A stretch of DNA of 64,000 bases from Mucilaginibacter rubeus (GTDB taxonomy: Bacteria > Bacteroidota > Bacteroidia > Sphingobacteriales > Sphingobacteriaceae), in assembly GCF_014643835.1 (NCBI RefSeq), contig NZ_BMKD01000001.1, positions 930,001-994,000 on the forward strand, written 5' to 3'. The notes below the pieces were generated by a model. It was not told the origin of the DNA. It saw only the letters and a list, made by a program, of their open reading frames with translations, and searched no databases. How positions within the stretch are numbered: the stretch's first letter is position 1; every line of letters begins with the position of its first letter. This document shows positions 44,798-54,933 of the stretch, piece by piece. Position numbers and translations under genes: made by a program.

Positions 44798-46006
44798 TTA
44801 TTGTTTTATCATTCCGCTATGCGCATCGGCCAGGCGCTCTACCTCAACACTGGCTAATATAAATGCGCCGACACCTTTAGCATCGTTAGTTATTACCTTT
44901 TCGCTTAAATAATACTCGTAACTCCCATCCCGGTATGGTTTCCCTCCAAGACCCGACACACTCACGGTGCCGTTAAGATTCAACTGCCCATTTGCATCTG
45001 TTTCAATAAACTTTTTGATAATTCCGTTGTAGCCTTTTTGAATGGCGGGTAAATAGTTTGGTTGTAAGTATCCCTGCCTCACCGCTTTTGCCATGGTATA
45101 TACAAACATGCATGATGCCGATGCTTCCGGATAATTCCCTTTGGCGTCACTTTTGTCAAGTACCTGGTACCACAAGCCAGAGTTTTCATCCTGATATTTA
45201 ACAATTGCCTCGGCAAACCGGTTAAGTATTGCCAGTAACTCCACGCGTTTGGGATGCTGCGCCGGAAAATAATCAAGCACATCAACCAATGCCATCCCAT
45301 ACCAACCCATTGCCCGGCCCCAAAAATTAGCCGACTGACCAGTTTCCGGGTTAGCCCAACGTTCTTTTTTACTTTGGTCCCAGCCATGATACAACAGCCC
45401 GGTTTTTGTGTCGCGGACCTTTTCTTCCATCAGGATAAATTGCCTGGCTATATCATTAAATGCGGTATCTTCATGAAAAGCGGCAGCATATTCAGTATAA
45501 AAAGGCTCGCCCATATATAAACCGTCCAGCCACATCTGGTTTGGGTAACGGTTTTTATGCCAAAAGCCTCCCTGTGGTACACGCGGTTGTTTCCGCAGTT
45601 GTTCACGCAGCAACGTTGCCGCTTTATAGTATTTTTTGGCACCCAGCACTTTATATAACGTCAACAAATTACGGCCGCACAATACGTTATCTATATTATA
45701 ATCAGCTTGCCGATAGGTGCGGATATTGCCGTCGGCCGTAACATATCTGTCCATACATTGCTGTATATAGGTGAAGTATCTTTTGTCGCCTGTTTGTTGC
45801 CACACGCCTTCTATGCCTTTCAAAATCACGCCCTGGTCATAAGTCCACTTGTCGCCGGTTGTCAGGCTGTCTTTCCAGATAGTCATAACCGTTTGTGCCA
45901 TGCGCTGCGAATAAGGCTGCTTGTTTTGAGCCTGTAATATCAATGAACACTGTGCAAGGATGGCAATAACAAGCAGGCACCTTTTTATAAGCTGATCACT
46001 TCTCAT
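44798..46006 (-). CDS. Glycoside hydrolase family 88/105 (unsaturated uronyl hydrolase)
   Basis: An exported enzyme that should remove unsaturated uronic acid residues from oligosaccharides produced by pectin or RG-I lyases. A signal peptide (LLVIAILAQCSLILQAQ) precedes the (alpha/alpha)6 barrel. The catalytic region NQMWLDGLYMGEPFYTEY carries the acidic residue of the YteR/YesR type, and ANFWGRAMGWYGMALVDVLDYFP is typical. The length is 402 aa. Its product, after non-enzymatic opening and KduI/KduD action, would enter kdgK-eda. Last enzyme gene of the PUL; 110 bases after the GH43 gene. Confidence 0.9.
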   Translation of the reverse strand: MRSDQLIKRCLLVIAILAQCSLILQAQNKQPYSQRMAQTVMTIWKDSLTTGDKWTYDQGVILKGIEGVWQQTGDKRYFTYIQQCMDRYVTADGNIRTYRQADYNIDNVLCGRNLLTLYKVLGAKKYYKAATLLREQLRKQPRVPQGGFWHKNRYPNQMWLDGLYMGEPFYTEYAAAFHEDTAFNDIARQFILMEEKVRDTKTGLLYHGWDQSKKERWANPETGQSANFWGRAMGWYGMALVDVLDYFPAQHPKRVELLAILNRFAEAIVKYQDENSGLWYQVLDKSDAKGNYPEASASCMFVYTMAKAVRQGYLQPNYLPAIQKGYNGIIKKFIETDANGQLNLNGTVSVSGLGGKPYRDGSYEYYLSEKVITNDAKGVGAFILASVEVERLADAHSGMIKQ

Positions 46007-46116
46007 ACAAATTTATTTTGGTGATGATAAACTAACCGGATCATCTTCGTTTATTTTTATTTATTGTTGATTTACAATTGATGGATACCGGTTCCAATAT
46101 ATGCTCACACATCGTA

Positions 46117-47772
46117 TTAATTATTAGGCGTTACCCTAAACCAATCTACATCAGCATAACCCGAATCATTGATCTGGCTTGTACGTGTACAAAACAAGCC
46201 AATCTTGGCCCCAATCCAACGGCCTGCCTCGGCCGTAAATGGCCTGCCGGTACTTTTATAATCTATTCCATCGGTGCTGTAGCTGAAGTTACATACGGCA
46301 TTCTTCGTTACTTTAACACGCAGGTAAACAATTGGTGACGATAGCTTCGTAATCACTTCCTCCAGCTCCTTTTTGCCCTTATCTGCTTCCGTACAAGTAG
46401 TAAATACCAGGTATATGCCATCTTTTTTACTTTGCATGGCTATATTAGCGTAGCTGAAACCCATAATGGTAAGTCCCGTTTTTTCACCCTCCAGCTTTAA
46501 GTTAGGCGTGAAGGTGATTTTGGCAGTAGCCATAAATTCATCAGCCGGAAACTTTTGTAACAGCACATTTGGCGTAAACCACAGGTTAGCGGGATCATTT
46601 GGGGGTTGATAACTATAAAGCCTCAAAGCGCCTTTATTGGTGTTCATAAACATCCATACGGGCTTCGCGTTAGCTATCCATTGCCATTGTAAGCCTGGAG
46701 ACATGGTATTAAATTCGTCACTTTCCTGCGGAGTGCTCACCGGAAAGATTTTACCAACATTGGGCTTTTTATACGTTAATACCGGTTCGCCTTTGCCATC
46801 ACCATCCTTATCCACACCAATAACAGGCCAGTTATCCTTCCAGATCATTGGTTGTAAATGCACTACGCGCCCATAAACGCCCTTATCCTGAAAATGTAGA
46901 AACCAGTCTTCTCCGGTTGGTGTATCCACCCATGCACCCTGATGCGGGCCATTGATGCTACTTTTCCCCTGATCCATTACCACCCGCCGCTCATATGGCC
47001 CATAGATATTTTTTGAACGCAGCGCCAGTTGCCAGCCTGTGGGGACGCCCCCTGCCGGAGCAAAAATGTAGTAAAACCCGTTACGCTTATAAAACTTCGG
47101 GCCTTCTATGGTAGGGTCCATTTCATGTCCGTCATAAACAATCACGCCATCGTCAACTACCCTGGTTCCGTCATTATTTAATTTATTTACAGCGATTACG
47201 CTTTTTATACCTGCCCGGCTTCCTGCAAAGCCGTGCACAAGGTACATGCTGCCGTCGCTATCCAGCAGCGGGCAGGGATCTATTATACCTTTGCCTTCCA
47301 TTACCATAACGGGTTTGCTCCAGGGGCCGGCGGGATTTTTTGCTTTTACCACGTAAATGCCAAAATCAGGGTCAGGATAATAAATATAAAATTCGTTATG
47401 GTAATAGCGGATGGCGGGAGCCCAAACCCCATCGCCGTGCCGCGGTACGTCAAAATGATCAAAGGGTGGCTGCTTCAATAACGCGTAACCTAAGATGCTC
47501 CAGTTAACCAGATCTTTTGAATGCAAAACAGGCAAACCCGGAATTGCTTCAAAGCTTGAAGATACAAGATAGAAATCGTTGCCAACGCGAATAGCGTCAG
47601 GATCGGAATAATCGGCATTTATCACCGGATTTTTATAGGTGCCATTACCCTGATCAGCCACCCATACTTTAGAGATATAATTGGCACCAGTTACGGATAG
47701 TCCTTTTTTTTGTTGCGCAAGAACCTGTCCGTTTATAATTAATAGCGTAACGAACAGTAATTTATTTTTCAT
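46117..47772 (-). CDS. Glycoside hydrolase family 43 protein
   Basis: A secreted five-bladed propeller glycosidase, 551 aa, with a C-terminal concanavalin-like domain (about residues 350-551). The catalytic base is in NPVINADYSDPDAIRVGNDFYLVSSSF and further acidic residues lie in IDPCPLLDSDGSMYLVHGF and TIEGPKFYKRNGFYYIF. Members act as beta-xylosidases or alpha-arabinofuranosidases; this domain pairing is common for beta-xylosidase-like enzymes. I start at ATG 47772, where a signal peptide (LLFVTLLIINGQVLAQ) begins. It overlaps the acetylesterase 3' end by 11 bases, so the two are in one operon. Confidence 0.9.
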   Translation of the reverse strand: MKNKLLFVTLLIINGQVLAQQKKGLSVTGANYISKVWVADQGNGTYKNPVINADYSDPDAIRVGNDFYLVSSSFEAIPGLPVLHSKDLVNWSILGYALLKQPPFDHFDVPRHGDGVWAPAIRYYHNEFYIYYPDPDFGIYVVKAKNPAGPWSKPVMVMEGKGIIDPCPLLDSDGSMYLVHGFAGSRAGIKSVIAVNKLNNDGTRVVDDGVIVYDGHEMDPTIEGPKFYKRNGFYYIFAPAGGVPTGWQLALRSKNIYGPYERRVVMDQGKSSINGPHQGAWVDTPTGEDWFLHFQDKGVYGRVVHLQPMIWKDNWPVIGVDKDGDGKGEPVLTYKKPNVGKIFPVSTPQESDEFNTMSPGLQWQWIANAKPVWMFMNTNKGALRLYSYQPPNDPANLWFTPNVLLQKFPADEFMATAKITFTPNLKLEGEKTGLTIMGFSYANIAMQSKKDGIYLVFTTCTEADKGKKELEEVITKLSSPIVYLRVKVTKNAVCNFSYSTDGIDYKSTGRPFTAEAGRWIGAKIGLFCTRTSQINDSGYADVDWFRVTPNN

Positions 47773-48559
47773 ATAAAGGTTTAACATTTGAATGCGCGAT
47801 ATGCGGGGTAAGTCCAAGCTTTAACGACCGGATGCCTGCTAAAACTATTTCGGCCATTTTCAGGGCTCCCAACTCATTAAAGTGCGTATCATCAGCCCGG
47901 CCTTCCGGATAGTTAATACTTTCTCCCGGAGTAAGGTAATTAAACAACTTTTTTGATCCCTCGGGTCCGAGTTTTTGCAATAAAGCCTGGCTTTCCCTGT
48001 CCAGATCAATTAGCGGGACCTTTTGTTCTGCTGCCAGTTTACGCACTATGGCCGAATATACTTCATGTGTGCCAACTATGTATCCTGTTGTATCAAACTT
48101 TCTTCGTGCTGCTGGTGTCAGCAATACCGGGTTTGCTTTTTTTTCTCTGGTTTCGCGGACGAACCTTGCTAAGTTATCCCGGAACCCCTGCTCATTGATA
48201 TAGCTCTTTTTAGTAGGTACCTCATCATTGTGGCCAAACTGTATAAATACATAATCTCCTTCCTTTAAACTGCCGATAATAGAACTCCATAAGCCTTCAC
48301 TAATAAACGTTTTGGTGCTTCGGCCATTCTGAGCACGGTTGTCAACAACTACCGTACTATCAAAAAAAGCGCTGAAAGGCATCCCCCAACCTGTCTCGGG
48401 AAATGCCTTTGGCTGCTTATTGGCCATTGTTGAATCACCCGCCAGGTATACGGTGGTATGGCCGGGAGTAATCAGAAAAGACATCAACAACAACGCGCTT
48501 ATTAAAACACAAATAAATAATAAGCCTTTAATTTTAATATTACCACTCCTATACATCAT
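47762..48559 (-). CDS. SGNH hydrolase, rhamnogalacturonan acetylesterase-like
   Basis: A GDSL/SGNH esterase of 265 aa. Block I is TVYLAGDSTMANKQ (Ser), block II DNRAQNGRSTKTF (Gly), block III IQFGHND (Asn) and block V ADDTHFNELGA (Asp/His). These match the rhamnogalacturonan acetylesterase (CE12) group. An N-terminal hydrophobic stretch (LLFICVLISALLLMSFLI) acts as signal or anchor. It would remove acetyl groups from pectin so that GH105, GH43 and other enzymes can act. First enzyme gene after SusD, but separated from it by a terminator-like hairpin. Confidence 0.9.
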   Translation of the reverse strand: MMYRSGNIKIKGLLFICVLISALLLMSFLITPGHTTVYLAGDSTMANKQPKAFPETGWGMPFSAFFDSTVVVDNRAQNGRSTKTFISEGLWSSIIGSLKEGDYVFIQFGHNDEVPTKKSYINEQGFRDNLARFVRETREKKANPVLLTPAARRKFDTTGYIVGTHEVYSAIVRKLAAEQKVPLIDLDRESQALLQKLGPEGSKKLFNYLTPGESINYPEGRADDTHFNELGALKMAEIVLAGIRSLKLGLTPHIAHSNVKPLYEK

Positions 48560-48622
48560 ATATCGTTTTTAGCAAAATTTTTTCTCTCCGGTTGCATACT
48601 TATAGCAGGCTCAAAAAATATA

Positions 48623-48651
48623 AAAAGGGATCATTTATCAGATCCCCTTTT
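48623..48651 (-). terminator. Terminator-like hairpin after SusD
   Basis: The inverted repeat GGGATC/GATCCC is flanked by A-run and T-run, so it works on either strand, 14 bases past the SusD stop. It may attenuate read-through from SusC/SusD into the enzyme genes. Confidence 0.7.
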
Positions 48652-48664
48652 ATACCGTTTCAAA

Positions 48665-50323
48665 TTAATTATAGCCCGGGTTTTGTTTAAATACATCTTT
48701 ATTGGTTACGGCATCAATTTGTCCCTGAGGTATGGGTCGTACCAATTCATATGGCTTGAAATTGGCTGCGGCGTCCGGGTTCATAGCCTGGATCCGGCTC
48801 GCCAATTTACCCGTCCGCTTCAAATCAAACCAGCGTAACTGTTCGCCGCCCAACTCACGTGCTCTTTCGTCCAAAATAAAATCGAGCGAAACCTGTGCGG
48901 GAATGATCTGCATTTCTGCTATATGACCAGGTTTTGCTGCCCTTGTCCTGAGTACGTTAATATAAGTTGCCGCGGTTCCCGGGTCGCCCAGGTTTAATTT
49001 TGCTTCGGCAGCAATCAGGTACATCTCGGCCAGCCTGATCACAAAGACATCGCGGGCACTTTGGGCCTCAGCCACACTTGCGCGTGTTGAATCTTTAAAT
49101 TTCGATAAAGAAACATAAAACTTACGCTGAATAGGTACCCCATTTGATTTATATACCTTGGACAGGTCATAAGTAACGTATTTACTGCTCTGCGAGGCTG
49201 CAGGTATAGTTGCATTAGGGGTATAACAAACCGTATCGCCAACTTTAACAGCATTACCATTATAAGTACCTGCTTTGTTAGCATACCAAACACTCTGAAA
49301 GGAGCCGGCATAGCGTGAATCATTTTGCTGATCAAACATGTTTAAATAAGCTAAAGTGGGCATATACCTGTTAAACGGCCTTCCGTTTGGAATATCACGG
49401 ACGAGCAGGCTTGAATTTACCTGGTCATAAACCATCAGGTATAGTAAGTGCCCGTTGTTTGAACCCCGATAGTGCCCGTTTGGATATGTTGCCGAGGTAA
49501 GATCATTATTGGCCAGGTTGGTTGAATAATCAATGGCCCAAATCACTTCCTTATTTTTCAGGTTCCCCATATTCCACAGATCAGCATATTTAGGCTGCAA
49601 TACATAGCTATAGTTTTTAATCACATCATCGGCCATGTTAAATGCCTCGGCATTCATACCCCGGGTTAAGTACATCCGTGCTAAAAAAGCTTTAGCTACC
49701 GGCACTGTTGCCCGTCCATAATCGGTGGTGGTTGGAGTCAGGTTAGCTACTGCAAATGTAAGATCTTCAAATATCTGCTTATAAAAAGTCTCAACCGGTG
49801 TTTTATTAGCTTCTGTATTGGCACCTGCGGTTGGTTTGGTGGTAAAGTTTACACCGCCCCAGGTTTCAACAATATGCCAGTAATAAAATGCTCTTAAAAA
49901 ACGCAGCTCGGCTTCGCGGTTCAATTTTTGGGCTGCCGTATAATCTGTAACGGCAGCAATCTGGGCTATGCCCGTATTGCATAAATTTACACCGGCATAC
50001 AAGTTGTTCCACAATAAAGGCAGCGGGTCTGCGGTGCCTTGTAAATTAATATATTGAGTAAACATTGGGTATGGGTCGCCGGTACCGCTCGTCCAGATAT
50101 CCGTTCCCATTTCAGAGGCCAGGTACCCTTCTTCCTTCCCATACCAAAACCGGGTATAGGTATAGGCTGCATTAACCAATGTTTCAAAACCTACCGCTTT
50201 GGTATAAACCGTTGTAGCGGTTAAGTTACTGGGGTTATATTCTTCGAGCTTTTTGCTGCAGGCACTAAATAAAGTGGCAATGGCTATAAGCAGCAGCGCC
50301 CAACTTTTTAGTAAATTTTTCAT
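48665..50323 (-). CDS. SusD/RagB family nutrient-binding outer membrane lipoprotein
   Basis: The surface glycan-binding lipoprotein paired with the SusC receptor. The lipobox lies near residue 20 (ATLFSACSKK). The TPR-rich SusD fold is visible with RFLRAFYYWHIVETWGGVNFTTKP and the C-terminal RARELGGEQLRWFDLKRTGKL, both family hallmarks. Length 552 aa. Starts 28 bases after SusC. The glycan bound is likely pectin-derived, given the neighbouring enzymes. Confidence 0.95.
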   Translation of the reverse strand: MKNLLKSWALLLIAIATLFSACSKKLEEYNPSNLTATTVYTKAVGFETLVNAAYTYTRFWYGKEEGYLASEMGTDIWTSGTGDPYPMFTQYINLQGTADPLPLLWNNLYAGVNLCNTGIAQIAAVTDYTAAQKLNREAELRFLRAFYYWHIVETWGGVNFTTKPTAGANTEANKTPVETFYKQIFEDLTFAVANLTPTTTDYGRATVPVAKAFLARMYLTRGMNAEAFNMADDVIKNYSYVLQPKYADLWNMGNLKNKEVIWAIDYSTNLANNDLTSATYPNGHYRGSNNGHLLYLMVYDQVNSSLLVRDIPNGRPFNRYMPTLAYLNMFDQQNDSRYAGSFQSVWYANKAGTYNGNAVKVGDTVCYTPNATIPAASQSSKYVTYDLSKVYKSNGVPIQRKFYVSLSKFKDSTRASVAEAQSARDVFVIRLAEMYLIAAEAKLNLGDPGTAATYINVLRTRAAKPGHIAEMQIIPAQVSLDFILDERARELGGEQLRWFDLKRTGKLASRIQAMNPDAAANFKPYELVRPIPQGQIDAVTNKDVFKQNPGYN

Positions 50324-50351
50324 AATATATTTTTTAAGATATTAGTATTTG

Positions 50352-53300
50352 TTAAAAAGAAAGGTTTACACCGGCCAGGAACAATTTAGTAAGTGGCCTG
50401 TCAAATGAACCACCGCCTTCCGGATCATAATCTTTTATCTTTGAGAAGGTCGCAAAGTTTTTGGCGCTCACATAGATTCTTAAATTAGACACATGGATGG
50501 GTTTAGTTACACTTGCGGGAAAGGTAAACCCAAGCGTTGCGTTCCTTATTTTAACATACGAACCATCTTTATAGCCCAAGGTTGAAGCAAATGGCTCTGA
50601 TGCCTTTGTGATATTGGCACTTGGCCTTGGGTAGGCGTTTGTTGGGTTTTCCGGCGTCCAATAGTCTACATTGGCGCCATTTTCAATTCCATTAGGCTCA
50701 TACTTCAATGCGTATTGAGATACGAACATCTGCCCGATACGTCCAAATACCTGCACATTTAAATCGAAGCCCCTATATTTAAAATCGTTGCTAAAGCCAA
50801 AGCTATACCTTGGGACAGCTGAGCCAAGTATTTTACGGTCAAATGTTGTGGTAAACTTTCCGTCATTATCTAAATCAGCAACCTTAATATCACCTGGCTT
50901 GTACCCATAAGTTGCAGCCTGGGCGGCTTCAGATGTTTGCCAGATACCTGTTTTTTGATAATCGTAAAAAGATACAACCGGGTAGCCTATAAACCAGCCA
51001 TTGGCAAGGTCGTTCACACCATTTGGTAAATAAGTGATGCGTTCCTTATTGCGTGTATAGGTGATATTGGATGTCCATGTAAAGCTTTCTGATTGGATGT
51101 TAATGGTTTTCAGTGCAATCTCAATACCTGTATTACGACTTTTGCCAACATTGGCCAATGTTCTTTGCGCTCCTGTTGAGGCAGGTAATTGCTGTGGCAA
51201 TAACAAATCCCTGGTGTGCGAATCATAATAATCTATAGTGCCCGAAACCCTGTCTTTATAAATTCCGAAATCTATACCGGCGTTTAAGGTTCCTGTTAAC
51301 TCCCACTTTAATTGAGGGTTTCCGATATTGGGGTCAAGGCCATATGCTAACGCGGTTATATCGTTCCATGAAAATGGAATAAGCACTGCCTTACTTTGGG
51401 TTTGGTATGCGCTTACAGCAGCATTGCCGGCAACCCCATAGCTTAAACGTAATTTCAACTCAGAAAACACGTTTTGGGTTTTCATAAATCCCTCATCAAC
51501 CACACGCCAGGCCGCGGCAGCCGAAGGGAAGAATGCCCATTTATTTCCCGACGACAATACGGATGAACCATCAGCACGCCCGGTGAGGGTTAGTAAATAC
51601 CTATCTTTAAACGCATAATTTAAACGTAATGCTCCTGAAGTTAAATGTTGCCCAACGTAATTACTTGATATTTTTAAGTTAGACGGATTGTTTTGCAGCG
51701 CGTAGAAAGATTGGTCGGGTATTAATTGTCCGGTGCCTTGTGCTGCAGATTGGTCCATAACATTTGATTGATAACTGGTAACACCCGTTACAACTACGCT
51801 ATGCCTGGCTATTGTCTTTTGCCAGGTAATAATATTTTCCCAAAGCAAATTAGTTTCGTTTGAATTGGTTACTGACGATAATGACCCTGAAGATAAGGCC
51901 CGGTTTATAGTATTGGCACTTTCAAAATGGCCGTTTCGTGAACCAGATAGTGTGATACCTAAATTTGACCGTATGGTTAAACCATTTATTGGCTTCCATT
52001 CTGCATAGGCGGTTGAAAGCAAATGAGTAATCTTGTTTTTATTTACAAACTGGGATGCATCATCATCAAAAAGAGGATTGGCCTGGTTACCGTTACCCGG
52101 AAATTTAGCTATACTACCATCTGCATTATACGGATTAAAATAAGGAATAATTTTATTGGCTATGGATAATACCCCATCGTTTCGAAGGTTTTGATCATAA
52201 TAAGCAAGCTGACTTTGCAGCCCCACTTTAAAAGCTTTGAATAACTGGTGATCTATATTTAACCGCAGGGTATACCTGTTTGAGTAATCATTAGCGTATA
52301 ACCCTTTTTCCTTAAAATAATCAAAAGAAAAGTAAGCTTTTGTTTTTTCACTACCACCGGAAACGCTGGCGTTATAATCCTGTTGGGAGCCTTTATGCAG
52401 TAAAAATCCCGGCCAGTAATATGACAGGCCGCTTTGAACTGCAGCCAGATCGCCTGCACTGGTAAAAACTTTCGGATCGTCGGCAGGGGAATTCCATGTT
52501 CCGATAGTTCTGAAGCTTTCACGTTTCAGGTTTGCATATTGCGACCCTGTCATGGGTACCGGATAGCCTGCGACATCCGAAATTCCATAATATGAACCCG
52601 CGGCTACTTTCGGTTGCCCGCTGCTGCCTCTTTTTGTTGTAATTATAATTACACCGTTTGCTCCGCGCGAACCATAAATAGCGGTTGATGAAGCATCCTT
52701 TAAAAACTCCATTGATGCAATGTCGTTTTGATTGATATCTTCATAATTGCTGTACTGGATTCCGTCGACTATATAAAGCGGGCCGTTACCTGCAGATAGA
52801 GACCGGTTACCCCGAACAGTTACGCTTACATTTGCACCTGCAGCACCGCTTGTACGCACGATATCTACACCCGAAACCTTTCCCTGAAGCGCTTCCATAG
52901 GATTTGATGCCGCAACTTTGGTGATCTCATCCCCCTTAACAGAAACAACGGAACCGGTAAGATCCCTCTTTTTTACCGCGCCATAACCCACAATAATCAC
53001 CTCTTCGAGCGATTTGCTTAAAGGAACTAAAGCCACCTTTAAAAAGGTTTTGCCATTAACACTCTGTTCTAACGGCCTGAATCCTAAAAAAGTAAATACC
53101 AATACGGTATTGGCATTGGGAACAGTAATGGTAAAATCGCCTGAAACATTAGTTGCTACACCGATATCAGTGTCTTTTATCCTTACCGATACACCAGGCA
53201 GGGGTTCGCCTTTTTCGTCGGTTACTTTGCCATTTATGGTTATTGTTTCAATTTGCCCATTGTTGCTCGCAGCAGGCCCTGCAGTTGTGGTATTAAACAA

Positions 53301-53690
53301 AATAATATTGTTGTCTATCTGGCTATACCCAATTCCCCGGTTGGCAAAAAGTTCGTCCAGGATATCCTTTACCGATTTGTCGAGCGAAGAAAGGGTAACA
53401 CGGGCGTTGGGTGACAGGACATTGTCTTTATATGCAAACCGCAAATTGGTTTGTTTTTCAATTTTTTTGATTACCGATTTTATCGTCTCGTTACCTACTT
53501 CCAGCCTGACATTGATCTTATCGAGCGATTGCCCCTTGCTTGAGGATGCCAAGAGCAATTGGCCGGAGACCAGAAATACCAACAGGATCATAAAACTGAA
53601 TCGCATAACTTTTCGGAACGTGTTTAAAAATTGGCGTGCAGAGGCACCGGATAATGTGCACCATTGCTTAAACGCAAGAGTTTTTTTCAT
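50352..53690 (-). CDS. SusC/RagA-type TonB-dependent receptor with STN domain
   Basis: The outer-membrane importer for oligosaccharides bound by SusD. After a signal region (about residues 30-55) comes an STN domain (IKSVIKKIEKQTNLRFAYKDNVLSP onward), which in related receptors signals to FecR. A carboxypeptidase D regulatory-like domain follows (VTDEKGEPLPGVSVRIKDTDIGVATNVSGDF), then the plug (VIIVGYGAVKKRDLTGSV; YGSRGANGVIIITTKRG) and barrel. About 1112 aa. I use ATG 53690 (MKKTLAF); another ATG at 53699 adds three codons. FecR and the ECF sigma gene lie just upstream, so ligand binding should induce this PUL. Confidence 0.95.
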   Translation of the reverse strand: MKKTLAFKQWCTLSGASARQFLNTFRKVMRFSFMILLVFLVSGQLLLASSSKGQSLDKINVRLEVGNETIKSVIKKIEKQTNLRFAYKDNVLSPNARVTLSSLDKSVKDILDELFANRGIGYSQIDNNIILFNTTTAGPAASNNGQIETITINGKVTDEKGEPLPGVSVRIKDTDIGVATNVSGDFTITVPNANTVLVFTFLGFRPLEQSVNGKTFLKVALVPLSKSLEEVIIVGYGAVKKRDLTGSVVSVKGDEITKVAASNPMEALQGKVSGVDIVRTSGAAGANVSVTVRGNRSLSAGNGPLYIVDGIQYSNYEDINQNDIASMEFLKDASSTAIYGSRGANGVIIITTKRGSSGQPKVAAGSYYGISDVAGYPVPMTGSQYANLKRESFRTIGTWNSPADDPKVFTSAGDLAAVQSGLSYYWPGFLLHKGSQQDYNASVSGGSEKTKAYFSFDYFKEKGLYANDYSNRYTLRLNIDHQLFKAFKVGLQSQLAYYDQNLRNDGVLSIANKIIPYFNPYNADGSIAKFPGNGNQANPLFDDDASQFVNKNKITHLLSTAYAEWKPINGLTIRSNLGITLSGSRNGHFESANTINRALSSGSLSSVTNSNETNLLWENIITWQKTIARHSVVVTGVTSYQSNVMDQSAAQGTGQLIPDQSFYALQNNPSNLKISSNYVGQHLTSGALRLNYAFKDRYLLTLTGRADGSSVLSSGNKWAFFPSAAAAWRVVDEGFMKTQNVFSELKLRLSYGVAGNAAVSAYQTQSKAVLIPFSWNDITALAYGLDPNIGNPQLKWELTGTLNAGIDFGIYKDRVSGTIDYYDSHTRDLLLPQQLPASTGAQRTLANVGKSRNTGIEIALKTINIQSESFTWTSNITYTRNKERITYLPNGVNDLANGWFIGYPVVSFYDYQKTGIWQTSEAAQAATYGYKPGDIKVADLDNDGKFTTTFDRKILGSAVPRYSFGFSNDFKYRGFDLNVQVFGRIGQMFVSQYALKYEPNGIENGANVDYWTPENPTNAYPRPSANITKASEPFASTLGYKDGSYVKIRNATLGFTFPASVTKPIHVSNLRIYVSAKNFATFSKIKDYDPEGGGSFDRPLTKLFLAGVNLSF

Positions 53691-53849
53691 AACTTGCATT
53701 GGTTTTAATCGGTTAATAATAATTGGTTAAATACTTGCCCTGTCGCCGAATGATGTGAGAAGTCGTAAGCAACGGGGCTTTTTTAATCTGGAAGGTTTAA
53801 AGTATCAATGTTTCATAGGTTTTTTATTTAAGAGGTAAAAAATTGGTTA

Positions 53850-54869
53850 TTATTCACAGCCGGAACCGGATAGTGTAACATCACCCTCCTTACTCCATTT
53901 ATAGCTCAAATTATTCAGGTGCGATAATACTTTGATAACCTGTTCCAAACCCGTAGTATTTAAGAAGGTGGCGCTAAAACGACAGCTTCCTATCTTTTCG
54001 TTATCAAGGATAACTTTTACACCATATCTTTCTGTTAAAACGGCCACGGCTTCTTTCAATGTCATATGATCCATCACCAAATCGGTCTCTTTCCAAAGTA
54101 CCGTTGTTTTGGCATTCAATATATCTATGGAAGATTGATTATTGACTTCGTTATAACTTATCTGATGATTGGGCAATAAAATGCCTAAAGTTTTTTTAGG
54201 GGTTGATACTTTAACTTTTCCACGGGTTACCGTTACCTGGATCAAACTGCCTGCCGATTTAATATTAAATGCCGTACCTAACACGCGGGTTGTAATTTGC
54301 CCTGTATGCACCAGGAAAGGGTGAAGCGGGTCATGTCTTACATCGAAATAAGCTTCGCCGGTTAAATATACCTCGCGGGTTTTCCCGGTGAATTTTGCCG
54401 GGTAATCTAAATGACTGTTCTTATTTAATGTCACTACGCTTCCGTCGGCCAGCCTGATCTCGTGCACATGGCGGACGGGGTTTGATGGTGTTACCCGGGC
54501 CTGCATGGGCATTGGTTTAGGCCTTGTGTGTAAAAAGTACAGGCCTGCGCATATTAACAATGCAATGGTAGCGGCAACCGAACGGATAATTGTTTTGGAG
54601 CTTCTTTTTTGAAATGAGTAAACGTTTTTTTCCTTTTTTACAATCTCAAGCAACTTATTGTATAAAACTTCCTGGTGAACGACTTCTGCGTCAGCATCAG
54701 GTTTCATTTCAGTATCGGCCCATAGTTTCTCCAATAAACCTTCAATTTCTGGCAAATTCTCCTCTTTGGCCATCAGCTCAAAAAGTTCGTTAAACTCTTC
54801 TGTAGTACACGAGGTGTCCAGGTATTTTTGAAATAAGTATTTTATGCGAAAAACAGAGGCTGTTGACAT
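53850..54869 (-). CDS. FecR-family anti-sigma factor
   Basis: A 339-aa inner-membrane anti-sigma protein. The N-terminal cytoplasmic part (about residues 1-85) should hold the sigma factor, and a single membrane span lies near 92-110. The periplasmic FecR domain (HEIRLADGSVVTLNKNSHLDYPAKFTGKTREVYLTGEAYFDV) leads to a C-terminal DUF4974 region that would contact the STN domain of the SusC receptor. It sits between the ECF sigma gene (64 bases upstream) and susC, the usual Bacteroidota cell-surface signalling order. Confidence 0.93.
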   Translation of the reverse strand: MSTASVFRIKYLFQKYLDTSCTTEEFNELFELMAKEENLPEIEGLLEKLWADTEMKPDADAEVVHQEVLYNKLLEIVKKEKNVYSFQKRSSKTIIRSVAATIALLICAGLYFLHTRPKPMPMQARVTPSNPVRHVHEIRLADGSVVTLNKNSHLDYPAKFTGKTREVYLTGEAYFDVRHDPLHPFLVHTGQITTRVLGTAFNIKSAGSLIQVTVTRGKVKVSTPKKTLGILLPNHQISYNEVNNQSSIDILNAKTTVLWKETDLVMDHMTLKEAVAVLTERYGVKVILDNEKIGSCRFSATFLNTTGLEQVIKVLSHLNNLSYKWSKEGDVTLSGSGCE

Positions 54870-54933
54870 GCTGCACTTGGCTGGTTTAAAACCAATTCAT
54901 ATACATGACGATAAAAAGAGAAGAGAGGACTAA

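Noticed and set aside
53014-53730. A 238-codon plus-strand open frame opposite the start of the first SusC gene
   Set aside because: It mirrors the codon pattern of a clear SusC/STN coding region, has no family likeness, and would need a fully overlapping antisense gene.
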